In this document: one piece after another, positions 37,473 to 46,845 of the stretch | How positions within the stretch are numbered: the first letter of the stretch is position 1 | Layout of the letters: each line of letters opens with the position of its first letter | Source: Bacteroidaceae bacterium | GTDB taxonomy: Bacteria; Bacteroidota; Bacteroidia; Bacteroidales; Bacteroidaceae | Assembly (NCBI GenBank): GCA_017503065.1 | Contig: JAFVTT010000023.1 | Span: 1 to 64,000, forward strand | DNA: 64,000 nt | Direction of reading: 5' to 3' | Notes under the pieces: model-generated | Told to the model about the DNA's origin: nothing | Databases searched by the model: none | What the model saw: only the letters and a program-made list of their open reading frames with translations | Program-made: the position numbers and the translations under genes

Positions 37473-37661
37473 ATGAACAAGAAGAAGTATATAATTCCAT
37501 ATTGCAATTGCATGGCTGTAGGGAGCATTAACATGATGGCCACCTCAGGTGCATTGGGAAATAACGAAGTAGGAGTCTATAATGAGGTCACCGAGGATGA
37601 CGCAGTCATGGGCAATACAGACCGTGGCAGTAGTGCCAATATATGGGATACAGAATGGTAG
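37473..37661 (+). CDS. Small hypothetical protein, 62 aa
   Basis: Begins MNKKKYIIPYCNCMAVGS, lies 51 nt downstream of the giant glycosidase and ends in an aromatic-acidic WDTEW. It has two cysteines near the N-terminus and an acidic second half. Short proteins of this style (an N-terminal lysine-rich start with a P-x-C/V patch and a W-D-rich end) are common in Prevotella, but their function is unknown to me. A strong hairpin follows, so it is probably the last gene of the giant glycosidase unit. Confidence 0.55.
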   Translation: MNKKKYIIPYCNCMAVGSINMMATSGALGNNEVGVYNEVTEDDAVMGNTDRGSSANIWDTEW

Positions 37662-37697
37662 AAAATTCATTAAGCGTAAAAGTACGTTTTATATTTT

Positions 37698-37742
37698 AGG
37701 AAGCGAGGTACAGTAGCAATAACGCACTGTACCTCGCTTCCT
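37698..37742. terminator. Bidirectional terminator hairpin
   Basis: Perfect 17-bp arms (37698-37714 and 37726-37742, core GAAGCGAGGTACAGT) with an 11-nt loop, flanked by T-rich sequence on both sides. It separates the plus-strand 62-aa gene from the convergent TonB receptor gene. Confidence 0.85.
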
Positions 37743-37776
37743 TTATTTTAGGCTATTTCGTCCTTGTATGTGTTGC

Positions 37777-40110
37777 CTAATATACTAGTTTCACTCCCAA
37801 GTGATAGCTGCGTGGAGTGCTGGGGCCGTACATATAGTCGGAGTCGCGCTCCCAACCCTGGTCGAAGTCGTTCTGATAGGCATTGGCAATATTCTGCACA
37901 CCACCGCTTATTTGCATGCGGAAGGAGTCCACGATGGGCATTTCATAGGTAACCTTGGCATTGAGGGTCATGAATGCTGGGGTCTCCACTATCTCGGGGA
38001 CTGGAGTGCCGGAACCTGCATTGTGGCCTATGTGCATGCTGCCGGTGTAGTTGCCTGTCAGGGCAACGGTGAGGTTGCGTATGGGGGTCAGCGATGCGGT
38101 GAAGTATCCGTAGGCGTCGGGGCTGCGCAGTATTCGCTTGGTCTTCTGGTCGGGAACGTCCTCGTTCCACACTATCTCGCGGTCGTACTGGCTGCGCTGC
38201 AGGGTGAAGCCTGCCTGCAACTGGAACCACTTGGTCAGGGAGGCACGTGCCTCGAGGTTCACGCCGTAGACGTGGGCGCCGTAGGCATTGTAGCGCTCCT
38301 GCACGATATTGCCCTGTGCATCCGTGCCGCTAAGTTTGCGGAGTGCGAATACGTTGTTCAGTTTGGTATAGAAGCCCTCCACGAGGAAATTGGTCTGCAC
38401 GTTGCCGAAGCGGAAGTACATGTCGGAAGAAAGGCTGAAACTATGCGAGCGTTCCTCCTTCAGGTTGTCGGCCAGCACGGTGACAAGGCGTTCACCGCCT
38501 ACCACACCCACATGCAGGTCCTCGTCGAAAGCCTGTGGCGCGCGGAAACCGCCGGCATAGGAGGCACGGAGGTTCACAGACTCCGTGGGGTTGTAACGGA
38601 GGTTTACACGGGGGCTGAAGATGACATTGTCAATGAGATTGTGCTTGTCCAGACGGCCGCCAATGAGGAAACTCCACTGCTTGTTCTTCCATTCGTTCTG
38701 CAGGAAGGCGCTGGTGATGTGGATGTCCTGGTTGAAGTTGCGGTTGTAGCCCAGGATGACATCGTCCAGACCGTCGAAGTTGTACTCTATGCCGGCGGTA
38801 AGGTCGGCAGGCATGAACAGGCAACGGTCGAACTTGTAGACATACTGTGTTCCCAGCACATAGGTAAAGTCCTTGGTATTGCCATAGGCCAGGTTTGCCG
38901 CCTCCACCTCTTCGGGCGAACCGGAACCGATGCCGCCGTAGTAACTGTCGCGGTTGGTGTACTGGAAGGAGAAGTAGGCATTCAGGTGGTGCTTGGTGTT
39001 GTCGCTGAAGAAGTCGTAGCCCAGACCGCCGCCATGGATGTCGTGCTCTGTCTGCTCGGCAATGTTGGCCATGTGGGGAGGCTGCTCCATCAGGTTGCCG
39101 CCACGGCGGAACTCGTTGATGCCATGGTATTCCAGGGTCAGGCGCGAGTTGGTGCTCAGGCGCAGGAAGGAGTTGAAGCCAAGGGTCTTGTTTTTCATGC
39201 CGGGCAGTTCCGTGTAGCCGTCCCCGTCGTGGTCATACTCGTCACGGTTGCGTATCTGTCCGTACAGGAAGATGCCGGCCTTGCGGTTGTCCGTTACCAG
39301 CGAGGCATTGGCCGTGGTAACGTTCTCAAAAGATGAACTCCCCCCGATGTTCATGAGCGTGTGTCCCACCTCGGCAGAGTTGTGCAAGGGGTCCTTGGTG
39401 ATGACGTTGATGGTACCGCCTATGGCAGATGCGCCATAGAGGGCAGAGCCGCCGCCTCTCACCACCTCCACGCGCTCTATCATGTTGGCAGGAATCTGCT
39501 CCAGACCGTACACTCCGGTCAGGGCGGAGAAGATGGGGCGCGAATTGATGAGGATCTGAGAGTAGTGACCGTCCAGACCATTGATGCGTACCTGTGTGAA
39601 ACCGCAGTTCTGGCAATCGTCCTCGGTGCGCACGCCGGGCTGGAAGTTAAGCCCCTGTGCCAGACAGGTGGACTGGGTGGTCTCGAACTCCTTGCCGTCC
39701 AGCACGTTCACCAGGTTGGGCGCTTCGCGGCGCTTTGTCTCGCTGCGGTTGGCGGAAACCACAACCTCGTCCAGCGATATGTCGTCGGGTTGCATGACGA
39801 AGTTTATCTCGCGTGTCTCGTTCCTTCGGATGACTACCTTGCGCGTGATAGTGCGGAACCCAGTGTAACGGACCTCCAGTGTGACGGTGTCCTTGGGCAG
39901 GTTCTTGAAGAAATAGTGTCCGGTGCCGTCGGTCATGGTGGAGATGGTGGTTCCGAGCACGCGTATTACAACGTGAGGAAGATGCTGCTTCTCGTCAGCA
40001 TCGATTACGTGCCCGATGATGTTGGCATCGGTGTGCTTGTCGTCGGCCCATACGAAGGTGGTGGGAAACAATAGTGTCAGTAACAGGAAAATGCGTAATA
40101 ATTTTATCAT
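37777..40110 (-). CDS. TonB-dependent outer-membrane receptor
   Basis: A 777-aa receptor: signal peptide (1-22), a CarboxypepD_reg-like domain (about 28-110; IIGHVIDADEKQHLPHVVI), a TonB-dependent plug (about 120-240, with the CQNCGF cysteine pair and INGLDG and VEVVRGGGSALYGASAIGGTINV) and a beta-barrel ending in a C-terminal aromatic (GVKLVY). It stands alone without a SusD partner, so it more likely takes up an iron compound, haem or a cofactor than a glycan. A near -7 box (TAACTTCG) lies about 21 nt upstream. Confidence 0.92.
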   Translation of the reverse strand: MIKLLRIFLLLTLLFPTTFVWADDKHTDANIIGHVIDADEKQHLPHVVIRVLGTTISTMTDGTGHYFFKNLPKDTVTLEVRYTGFRTITRKVVIRRNETREINFVMQPDDISLDEVVVSANRSETKRREAPNLVNVLDGKEFETTQSTCLAQGLNFQPGVRTEDDCQNCGFTQVRINGLDGHYSQILINSRPIFSALTGVYGLEQIPANMIERVEVVRGGGSALYGASAIGGTINVITKDPLHNSAEVGHTLMNIGGSSSFENVTTANASLVTDNRKAGIFLYGQIRNRDEYDHDGDGYTELPGMKNKTLGFNSFLRLSTNSRLTLEYHGINEFRRGGNLMEQPPHMANIAEQTEHDIHGGGLGYDFFSDNTKHHLNAYFSFQYTNRDSYYGGIGSGSPEEVEAANLAYGNTKDFTYVLGTQYVYKFDRCLFMPADLTAGIEYNFDGLDDVILGYNRNFNQDIHITSAFLQNEWKNKQWSFLIGGRLDKHNLIDNVIFSPRVNLRYNPTESVNLRASYAGGFRAPQAFDEDLHVGVVGGERLVTVLADNLKEERSHSFSLSSDMYFRFGNVQTNFLVEGFYTKLNNVFALRKLSGTDAQGNIVQERYNAYGAHVYGVNLEARASLTKWFQLQAGFTLQRSQYDREIVWNEDVPDQKTKRILRSPDAYGYFTASLTPIRNLTVALTGNYTGSMHIGHNAGSGTPVPEIVETPAFMTLNAKVTYEMPIVDSFRMQISGGVQNIANAYQNDFDQGWERDSDYMYGPSTPRSYHLGVKLVY

Positions 40111-40169
40111 ACTTGCTATATTTTGGCGTGCGAAGTTACGAAAAAACTACATGAATACATACAATATAC

Positions 40170-40201
40170 CCCCGCATTACCTACTATTGGGTATTGCGGG
40201 G
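40170..40201. terminator. Hairpin between LtaS-like and TonB receptor genes
   Basis: 12-nt arms CCCCGCATTACC / GGTATTGCGGGG with one mismatch and an 8-nt loop. It lies 70 nt beyond the stop of the gene at 40272, in the right place to terminate it. The T-tract is weak. Confidence 0.5.
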
Positions 40202-40271
40202 CTATATGTATAATAATGTATTATAGGGATTAGGAGCAGATGGTAATCAAGAGTGATTAGTTGGGCTTCAG

Positions 40272-42146
40272 TCACTCTGTCTTGTCTGCCTGCGGTATGG
40301 TGTCGTATGTTTTCTGGAGCATTACCTGCAGGTGCTTCAACCTTTCCCCACTTGGCTTCGGTTCGTCGGCCATTATGTAGCCGGATTGTACATCCATCAT
40401 GGTCTTGCCGCTGCCGTCCACAAACAGGGCACCGGCAGGATAGTTGCAATAGGCAAAGGGATAGGTGTAGTTGCGGCTGAAGACATTGCGGCTCCAGGGG
40501 AATTCCTCGTTGTGAGGGATGCCCATCTGGCTCAGTATGGTGGCAACCATATCGTTCTGTGCAATGATGGTGTCATAGGTACGCACCTTGCTTACGGCAC
40601 CTCCAATGAAGAACAGTGGCATGTGGAAGAATTCCGGATTGTCGAACGTCAGTCCGTAGGTATGTCCGTGGTCGGCATATACCACCACAAGCAGATTGTC
40701 CCAAACGGGAGTGTGGCTCAGGCTGTCCAGGAACTGTCCCACACAATGGTCGGTATAGGCAAAGGCATTATGCACCTTGTTGTCCAGGCGCTGGTAGGGA
40801 ACCTCCCACGGTTCGTGGCTGCTGATGGTCTGGCATGCCCAGAAGAAAGGCTTGTCGGGACCGTTCTCCTGCTTGGTACGCCGGATAAGGCCCAGCATGC
40901 GGTTCATGGCAATGCTGTCGTTGGCACCCCACACATCGCGCTCTTCGGGGGCAACGTCGATGTCTTCTATATCCCACATGCGGAATCCCACCGCCTCCAT
41001 GTACTTGCGCTTGTTCATGTGGTTGGAGTTGCCGCTATACATGTAGTCGGCTGTGTAGCCATATCCCTTCAGCGTCTTTGCCAGGCTTGGCAGCAGTGGC
41101 AGGCATGAGTCTGTCATCATCAGTGAGGTGGTGGGGTAGGACACGTAACCCGACAGGGCGCTGACAGTGCCTCGGTCGGTGCGGAAACTCGTGGCCCATG
41201 CGTTGGTAAAGTTTACGCCGCGTGTCATCCACTGGCATAGCTCCGGTGCCACGTTCTTTGCTCCTCCGAGACTTTCAATGAAAGGCGCTCCCATGCTTTC
41301 CAACTGGATGGTCAGTATGTCGGGTCGTCTGGTACGAAGCAGCGTGTCGGTAATGTCCTCTGTGTCTGTGGGGAATATCTGTGCGAAGATGGTATTGCAC
41401 TCGTCCTCGGGCATGAGACGGAACTGCTCGTTGAAGTCCTTGCTGTAAGCCCACAGGGAGCGTACCATGTGCCCCACTGGATTTATGGCGGCATGGTTGA
41501 GCATTATCTTCTCGCTATGGAAGGCACTGCGCTCGTCGGCACGACGCCCGTTCACCCCCCAAAGCATGAAACAGAGCAACAAGCCTGTCAGCAGGTAGGC
41601 GGTAGTATGGCGTTGCGGAGCATGCTGTTGTCTGCGTCCGCCGCCTCCGTATCTGCTCTTCCGGGGAGCAATGCTTTTGGGTGTGATGGCTACCGACAGG
41701 AACGACAACAGGATGGAGGACAGCAGGATAAGGCCGATGCGTGTGACGATGTAGTACACCGATGCACTGGCAGTGGCATTGCCCGGAGAGGACATGTAAC
41801 TGAAAATGGAGGCATCAAGCAGGAACTTCCAGTTCTCGTACATGATTATGGTGGCTCCGGTTACGCATCCCATCAGGAAGGTCACTATGCCGATGTATGG
41901 TCCCACTATCCATCGCAGGGGCATGGAGGGCCATTTCACGGTAAGCAGTGTTATGAACCATACAGGCAGTACGGCCATGGCCACGGTGCTTATGTCCAGC
42001 GGCAGTCCGTGCCACAGTACCTGCATCATTTCTGGCATGGTGAAGAAAGTGATGTCCCTGTTGTAGGCAAGGAACTCCACCTTGCCTATGATTGTGGCGA
42101 CAAGCAGAAGCGTTGTCAGTGAAAGGATGTATAGTGTGCGTTTCAA
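40272..42146 (-). CDS. LtaS-like phosphoglycerol transferase family membrane protein
   Basis: A 624-aa inner-membrane protein of the LTA synthase/sulfatase-fold family. Five N-terminal membrane segments occupy about residues 1-205, followed by a periplasmic alkaline-phosphatase-like domain with ILTIQLESMG, the nucleophile region TDRGTVSALSG and VVYADHGHTYG. In Gram-negatives such proteins modify envelope glycans or lipids with phosphoglycerol or phosphoethanolamine; the acceptor here is unknown. Translation appears to start at a TTG at 42146 (TTG-AAA-CGC), as no ATG is close. Confidence 0.85.
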   Translation of the reverse strand: MKRTLYILSLTTLLLVATIIGKVEFLAYNRDITFFTMPEMMQVLWHGLPLDISTVAMAVLPVWFITLLTVKWPSMPLRWIVGPYIGIVTFLMGCVTGATIIMYENWKFLLDASIFSYMSSPGNATASASVYYIVTRIGLILLSSILLSFLSVAITPKSIAPRKSRYGGGGRRQQHAPQRHTTAYLLTGLLLCFMLWGVNGRRADERSAFHSEKIMLNHAAINPVGHMVRSLWAYSKDFNEQFRLMPEDECNTIFAQIFPTDTEDITDTLLRTRRPDILTIQLESMGAPFIESLGGAKNVAPELCQWMTRGVNFTNAWATSFRTDRGTVSALSGYVSYPTTSLMMTDSCLPLLPSLAKTLKGYGYTADYMYSGNSNHMNKRKYMEAVGFRMWDIEDIDVAPEERDVWGANDSIAMNRMLGLIRRTKQENGPDKPFFWACQTISSHEPWEVPYQRLDNKVHNAFAYTDHCVGQFLDSLSHTPVWDNLLVVVYADHGHTYGLTFDNPEFFHMPLFFIGGAVSKVRTYDTIIAQNDMVATILSQMGIPHNEEFPWSRNVFSRNYTYPFAYCNYPAGALFVDGSGKTMMDVQSGYIMADEPKPSGERLKHLQVMLQKTYDTIPQADKTE

Positions 42147-42194
42147 TGTTTAGAGATATTGGGGTTTTCCGTTTTCCGTTCTCAGATTTCCGTT

Positions 42195-42602
42195 TTATTT
42201 ACGTCCGAAGTCGGCAGGAATCTCTCCCCACTCTTCGGTGTCCCATTTCAGTATGGGCACGCTTACGGTGTGCGTGCGAAGCCAGTTTTCTGCCCTTGCA
42301 ACAAGGTCGAGTGCCTTTTCTGTCTCCGGGGTGCGTGCAAGGGTGGTCTTGGCCTTCTTGTTCCTGACCCATGCCTGGCCACTGACACTGTCGCTGTAGA
42401 TGGGCATGCGGATGCCCTTCTGTTCCATCAGTGCCAGACCGTGCACTATGGCCAGGAACTCGCCGATGTTGTTAGTCCCTTGTATGGGGCCGAAGCGGAA
42501 AACCTCCTTGCCACTTGGCATGTGTACCCCACGGTATTCCATGGGGCCGGGGTTTCCGCTACATGCGGCGTCCACACAAAGGGCTTCTTTTATTTCGTTC
42601 AT
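42195..42602 (-). CDS. Ribonuclease H-type protein, 135 aa
   Basis: Short RNase HI-fold protein. The catalytic carboxylates are visible as D in CVDAACSGNPG, E in NNIGEFLAI and D in YSDSVSGQ, plus a C-terminal acidic WDTEEWGEIPADFG. This is the compact RNase H type common in Bacteroidetes, distinct from the HII enzyme at 22072. It follows argS after 3 nt. Confidence 0.85.
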   Translation of the reverse strand: MNEIKEALCVDAACSGNPGPMEYRGVHMPSGKEVFRFGPIQGTNNIGEFLAIVHGLALMEQKGIRMPIYSDSVSGQAWVRNKKAKTTLARTPETEKALDLVARAENWLRTHTVSVPILKWDTEEWGEIPADFGRK

Positions 42603-42605
42603 TAC

Positions 42606-44405
42606 TTACATTCTCTCGGGAACCTCAATGCCCAAAAGTGACATGCCGTTCTTCACCACCTGTGCCACGGCAGAACTCAAGGCCAGACGTACTGCCTGCT
42701 TGTTGGCATTCTCTTCGCGCAGGACACTGAAGTCGTGATAGAACTGGTTGTACTCCTTTACCAACTCGTAGCAGTAGTTGGCGATGGAGGCAGGGTTGTA
42801 GTCGGCACCGGCCTGGCGCAGAGTGGCGGTGAAACCGTTGAGGTGCTGTATGAGACTGATTTCCTTGTCGCTCAGTTCTGCACTTGTGGGCAAGGTTTCG
42901 GGGATGGATATTCCCTGCTCTGCAGCCTTGCGCAGGATACTGCGGATACGGGCATAGGTGTACTGGATGAAGGGACCGGTGTTGCCGTTGAAGTCGATGC
43001 TTTCCTCGGGGTCAAAGAGCATGTTCTTACGTGCGTCCACCTTCAGGATGAAGTACTTCAGGGCGCCCATGCCCACGATGCGTGCTATCTCGCGCGTCTC
43101 CTCCTCGGTGATGCCCTCCAGTTTCTTTATCTTGTCCTCAGACATCTGCAGTGCATCCTCTATCATGGTTGCCACCAGATCGTCGGCATCCACCACGGTG
43201 CCTTCGCGCGACTTCATTTTGCCGTTGGGAAGTTCCACCATGCCGTAACTGAAGTGTACGAGGTCCTTGCCCCACTTGAAACCCAGTTTGTCCAGCAGTA
43301 TGGAGAGCACCTGGAAGTGATAGTTCTGCTCGTTGCCCACCACGTATATCATCTTGTCGATGGGGAAGTCCTGGAAGCGGAGTTTGGCGGTACCTATGTC
43401 CTGTGTCATGTACACAGAGGTGCCGTCGCTGCGCAGGAGCAACTTCTCGTCAAGACCCTCCTTTGTGAGGTCTGCCCATACGGAGCCGTCCTCGCGGCGA
43501 TAGAAGAAGCCCTTCTCCAGACCTTCCTCCACCTTTTCGCGTCCCTCCAGATAGGTGTCACTCTCGTAGTATATCTTGTCAAAGCCAACGCCAAGGGCCT
43601 TGTATGTCTCGTCGAAGCCGGCATACACCCAGTCGTTCATGGTCTTCCAAAGGCCACGCACCTCGGGGTCGTTCTGTTCCCAGCGTACCAGCATGTCGTG
43701 TGCCTCCTTTATGAGGGGAGCCTCCTGCTTGGCCTTCTCCTCGTCCATGCCCTGAGCCACGAGTTGCTTCACCTCCTCGCGGTAGTGCTTGTCGAAGGCC
43801 ACGTAGTAGTCGCCGATAAGGTGGTCGCCCTTCTTGCCGCTGGTTTCGGGAGTCTCGCCGTTGCCATACTTCTGCCATGCCAGCATGCTCTTGCAGATGT
43901 GTATGCCACGGTCGTTCACGATGTTGGTCTTCACCACACGGTTGCCGTTGGCCTCCATGACCTGTGCCAGGGCCCAGCCCAGCAGGTTGTTGCGCACGTG
44001 TCCCAGATGCAGGGGTTTGTTGGTGTTGGGACTGGAGTATTCTATCATTACCAGGGGAGACTCGTCGGTGACGGGAAGGAAACCGAACTTGGGATTGTGC
44101 TCTATCTCCTGCAGCAACTGTATCCACTGGGCACTGGCAATGGAAAGGTTCAGAAAACCCTTCACCACGTTGAACTTGCTTATCAGGTCGGGACACTTCT
44201 GGGTCAGGTATTCGCCCATGTTCTGTGCCGTGGCTTCGGGAGCCTTCTTGCTGGTCTTCAGCAGAGGGAATACCACCAGTGTCAGTTCGCCCTCAAACTC
44301 GGGGCGTGTTTCCTGCAACTGTATCATCTTCTCGGGAACCTCTGCACCATAGAGGTCTTTCACGCCGTTCAGTGCGGCAGAGATAATCTTTTCTTGTATG
44401 CTCAT
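42606..44405 (-). CDS. argS: Arginyl-tRNA synthetase
   Basis: Charges tRNA-Arg. The 599-aa class I enzyme contains the HIGH-type motif SSPNTNKPLHLGHVRNN and a C-terminal DALR anticodon-binding region (EYNQFYHDFSVL). The KMSKS loop is replaced by the KMKSREGTVV segment normal for ArgRS. Its start lies only 9 nt after the stop of the 802-aa RING/FHA gene, so it may be co-transcribed with the unusual conjugation operon. Confidence 0.97.
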   Translation of the reverse strand: MSIQEKIISAALNGVKDLYGAEVPEKMIQLQETRPEFEGELTLVVFPLLKTSKKAPEATAQNMGEYLTQKCPDLISKFNVVKGFLNLSIASAQWIQLLQEIEHNPKFGFLPVTDESPLVMIEYSSPNTNKPLHLGHVRNNLLGWALAQVMEANGNRVVKTNIVNDRGIHICKSMLAWQKYGNGETPETSGKKGDHLIGDYYVAFDKHYREEVKQLVAQGMDEEKAKQEAPLIKEAHDMLVRWEQNDPEVRGLWKTMNDWVYAGFDETYKALGVGFDKIYYESDTYLEGREKVEEGLEKGFFYRREDGSVWADLTKEGLDEKLLLRSDGTSVYMTQDIGTAKLRFQDFPIDKMIYVVGNEQNYHFQVLSILLDKLGFKWGKDLVHFSYGMVELPNGKMKSREGTVVDADDLVATMIEDALQMSEDKIKKLEGITEEETREIARIVGMGALKYFILKVDARKNMLFDPEESIDFNGNTGPFIQYTYARIRSILRKAAEQGISIPETLPTSAELSDKEISLIQHLNGFTATLRQAGADYNPASIANYCYELVKEYNQFYHDFSVLREENANKQAVRLALSSAVAQVVKNGMSLLGIEVPERM

Positions 44406-44414
44406 TATATATAA

Positions 44415-46823
44415 TTATGTATAGTGTTCGATATATGTGAATGTAGTCTGACCTATGGAGAACCTGTCGCCATGATACAGTCTCACACGCTTGCCAATGG
44501 CAAGGTTCTTCGTATCCTTGGCAACACCGTCCTCGCAGGCTACCAGGTAAATGTTGCCGCGTGCAGAAACTATCTCGGCATGTATGGGGGCAATGTGGCT
44601 GTTTACGTCCCAAGACATCTGCAGGTTGCAGTCCACGGACTTGCCTATGGTAACTCTTCTGTGAATGGTCTGGGCATTCATCCATTTGTACAAGGCCACC
44701 TCCATGGTCTTTATCGGTCCCTCAACACGCAGGAAATACCTCTTGGCCTGTGGTGCCTGCGTAGCAAGACTGATGGACAGGCCTATGCTGTATATGAGAC
44801 TGCTGACGAGCAGCAAATCGCGCGAATCCACTTGCGAATCCAGGGCATAGTCCCAGACATACATGGAACCGAGGGCGAAGACGATGGCTACAAGTGCCCC
44901 GAACAAAGCCTTGCTCAGCTTGATGTCGGTGCCGTAGGAAACCACGTATGCTATCATGAAACCGTTAAGCGTCCATGGTATCCAGTCTATGAATATTACA
45001 TCGCCGGAAAGATTGAATACATGCTTGACGATGTTGGCAAGTACGAAGGCAATGAAACCGCAACATCCGGCTATAAGTGCCTTGGCAATGACCGCCATTA
45101 TGCGCTTCCACCACCAGTTGCCGGAACTGGAAAGGATACTGAGCAGGAGTGTAAGGAAGGAGCAGATGTACAGGCCGAAGTATGGTGTGTGCGACAAATC
45201 TGCCAACTTTATCCTTACCATGCTGGCAGAAATGTTGTTGTCAGTGGATATGTTGGGAATCCTTGAAACCATGTCTATGAGGTACTCATATCCTGTACCA
45301 AACAGGTTAAGCAGGAAGAAGAGCCAGGCCAGAGCGCCGGCACATGCGCCTGCCAGAAGCCATTTCATATAGTACGGCGCATTGAGCGAGTCATACAGTT
45401 TGTGCGTATTATAGTAGTGGCTACCAGTCTGGCATTTACGCCCGTATTCTGGACATTTGTATTCGTTCTCGTCCCAACAGGACTTGTGCATGACATGCTC
45501 GCAACGAACCACGATGTCATCATCTTCTTGGAAAGGTGCCTTACAGAAATAACATACTTCGTCGACCTGTATGCCATTGAACCCCATATTGCGACCGGTG
45601 TATTTCGTTACGTACTTCCTGAGGAAGAGCCTGTATCGTATCCAGGGCACGATGAACTGGAACACGAGATAGATAATCAGTAACAGGCAAACAACCATAA
45701 CCACACCCTGCACTATTACCCTCCAATCGGAAATGCCGTTCACAGTGATGGGGTTATATACGCTGCCTACAGCGTAATGCCTGTATCCTACGGCAAAGAC
45801 GGTGTCACTGTTGAGCATCTCCACCTTAAACCATCTCTGCTGGCCACGGAAAACCTTGTTGTCGGGATTCTCCAGGTATATGCGTGTGTCGGCACAACTG
45901 TCGCCTTCCAGGCTGAGGATACTTCTGGAGAGGTTTATCCATGCAGATGACGAGATGTATTTGCCTCCCGTATGTCGGGTGAAAATGCCCAACAGCGCTT
46001 CTGCATTGTTCTGGTTGTCCTCAGATTCGGTATCCTTGGCAGCATAGTCCACATAGTACACCGGGAACTTGCAGATGGTATCCTTGTCGTTAAGCAGCAT
46101 GCGCTGCAGGTCGAAATGCATGGGGTCCATGGGACGGTCTCCAGAATAGGTGCTGCCGTCGGACAGGACTATCATCACCTTTTGCCTGTCATTAAGATTC
46201 CTCCAGACGGAATCCTGCCTGATGGAAGGATAGAAACGGGACTTCCTGCCATTCATCTCATCCAGTTTGGACAGCATGGCACGGTAAAGCATCTTGTCGC
46301 CATATTCCTCCGTTACTGGCTGGAAGAAGTTCTCTATGAGATAATCGGTCACGGGAAATGACTCGGTAAGTTCGCTGCCCTTGATGAATGCAATGCGGAG
46401 ATTGTTCTCAGGAAAAACCTCTCTTAGGTTGCTGACCAGTATCATCTGGGTCCTGATGTCCTTTTCGCCCAATGTGAGGTCAGACAGGATAAGGGCATGC
46501 TGGTTGCGTTCTCCTATCAGGTCGGAGATAAGGCTGTGCTTACCCGTCACCTTGGGCTGGGCCTTTTCGTCCACTTCGTCCATGGTGATGTCCAGTTCCC
46601 GGACAGCAACATCCATCTTCTCTATAATGGCTGGAGACGGGGCGAATTCGTCCTTTATCTTTATATCCATCCAGAACTTCTTGTGGCTCTCGTCAAACCC
46701 CAGATTCCAAACCTCCAAGCCTTCTTTCTCGGAATTGGGCCTTGCCGCATGCTCCCGGTTGCCGGAACATGCAGTTGCCAGAATCATCGGCAATACTATC
46801 CAAAGGTATTTGTAGAATCTCAT
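44415..46823 (-). CDS. RING-like / von Willebrand-like / FHA membrane protein
   Basis: An 802-aa protein with an unusual layout. N-terminal lipoprotein-type signal with lipobox LATAC (C19). Residues about 100-310 look like a von Willebrand factor A-type fold (HALILSDLTLGEKD, VMIVLSDGSTYSGD). A membrane segment at about 367-394 is followed by a cysteine/histidine cluster at C424, C427, C441, H443, H446, C449, C457 and C464, which fits a RING-H2/treble-clef order except that the last pair is spaced by six residues. Five or six more membrane segments lie at about 485-690. The C-terminus (722-799) is an FHA domain (VTIGKSVDCNLQ, IAPIHAEIV, GDRFSIGQTTF). It is the candidate E3 and membrane hub of the locus; last gene of the operon before argS. 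Confidence 0.75.
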   Translation of the reverse strand: MRFYKYLWIVLPMILATACSGNREHAARPNSEKEGLEVWNLGFDESHKKFWMDIKIKDEFAPSPAIIEKMDVAVRELDITMDEVDEKAQPKVTGKHSLISDLIGERNQHALILSDLTLGEKDIRTQMILVSNLREVFPENNLRIAFIKGSELTESFPVTDYLIENFFQPVTEEYGDKMLYRAMLSKLDEMNGRKSRFYPSIRQDSVWRNLNDRQKVMIVLSDGSTYSGDRPMDPMHFDLQRMLLNDKDTICKFPVYYVDYAAKDTESEDNQNNAEALLGIFTRHTGGKYISSSAWINLSRSILSLEGDSCADTRIYLENPDNKVFRGQQRWFKVEMLNSDTVFAVGYRHYAVGSVYNPITVNGISDWRVIVQGVVMVVCLLLIIYLVFQFIVPWIRYRLFLRKYVTKYTGRNMGFNGIQVDEVCYFCKAPFQEDDDIVVRCEHVMHKSCWDENEYKCPEYGRKCQTGSHYYNTHKLYDSLNAPYYMKWLLAGACAGALAWLFFLLNLFGTGYEYLIDMVSRIPNISTDNNISASMVRIKLADLSHTPYFGLYICSFLTLLLSILSSSGNWWWKRIMAVIAKALIAGCCGFIAFVLANIVKHVFNLSGDVIFIDWIPWTLNGFMIAYVVSYGTDIKLSKALFGALVAIVFALGSMYVWDYALDSQVDSRDLLLVSSLIYSIGLSISLATQAPQAKRYFLRVEGPIKTMEVALYKWMNAQTIHRRVTIGKSVDCNLQMSWDVNSHIAPIHAEIVSARGNIYLVACEDGVAKDTKNLAIGKRVRLYHGDRFSIGQTTFTYIEHYT

Positions 46824-46845
46824 CGTGTCAATAGTTTGTTATGTT

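Noticed and set aside
37801..39336. 511-codon frame opposite the TonB receptor
   Set aside because: Shadow of the receptor, which has an intact plug and barrel on the other strand.
42735..44414. 559-codon frame opposite argS
   Set aside because: Shadow of argS; no motif in the predicted product.
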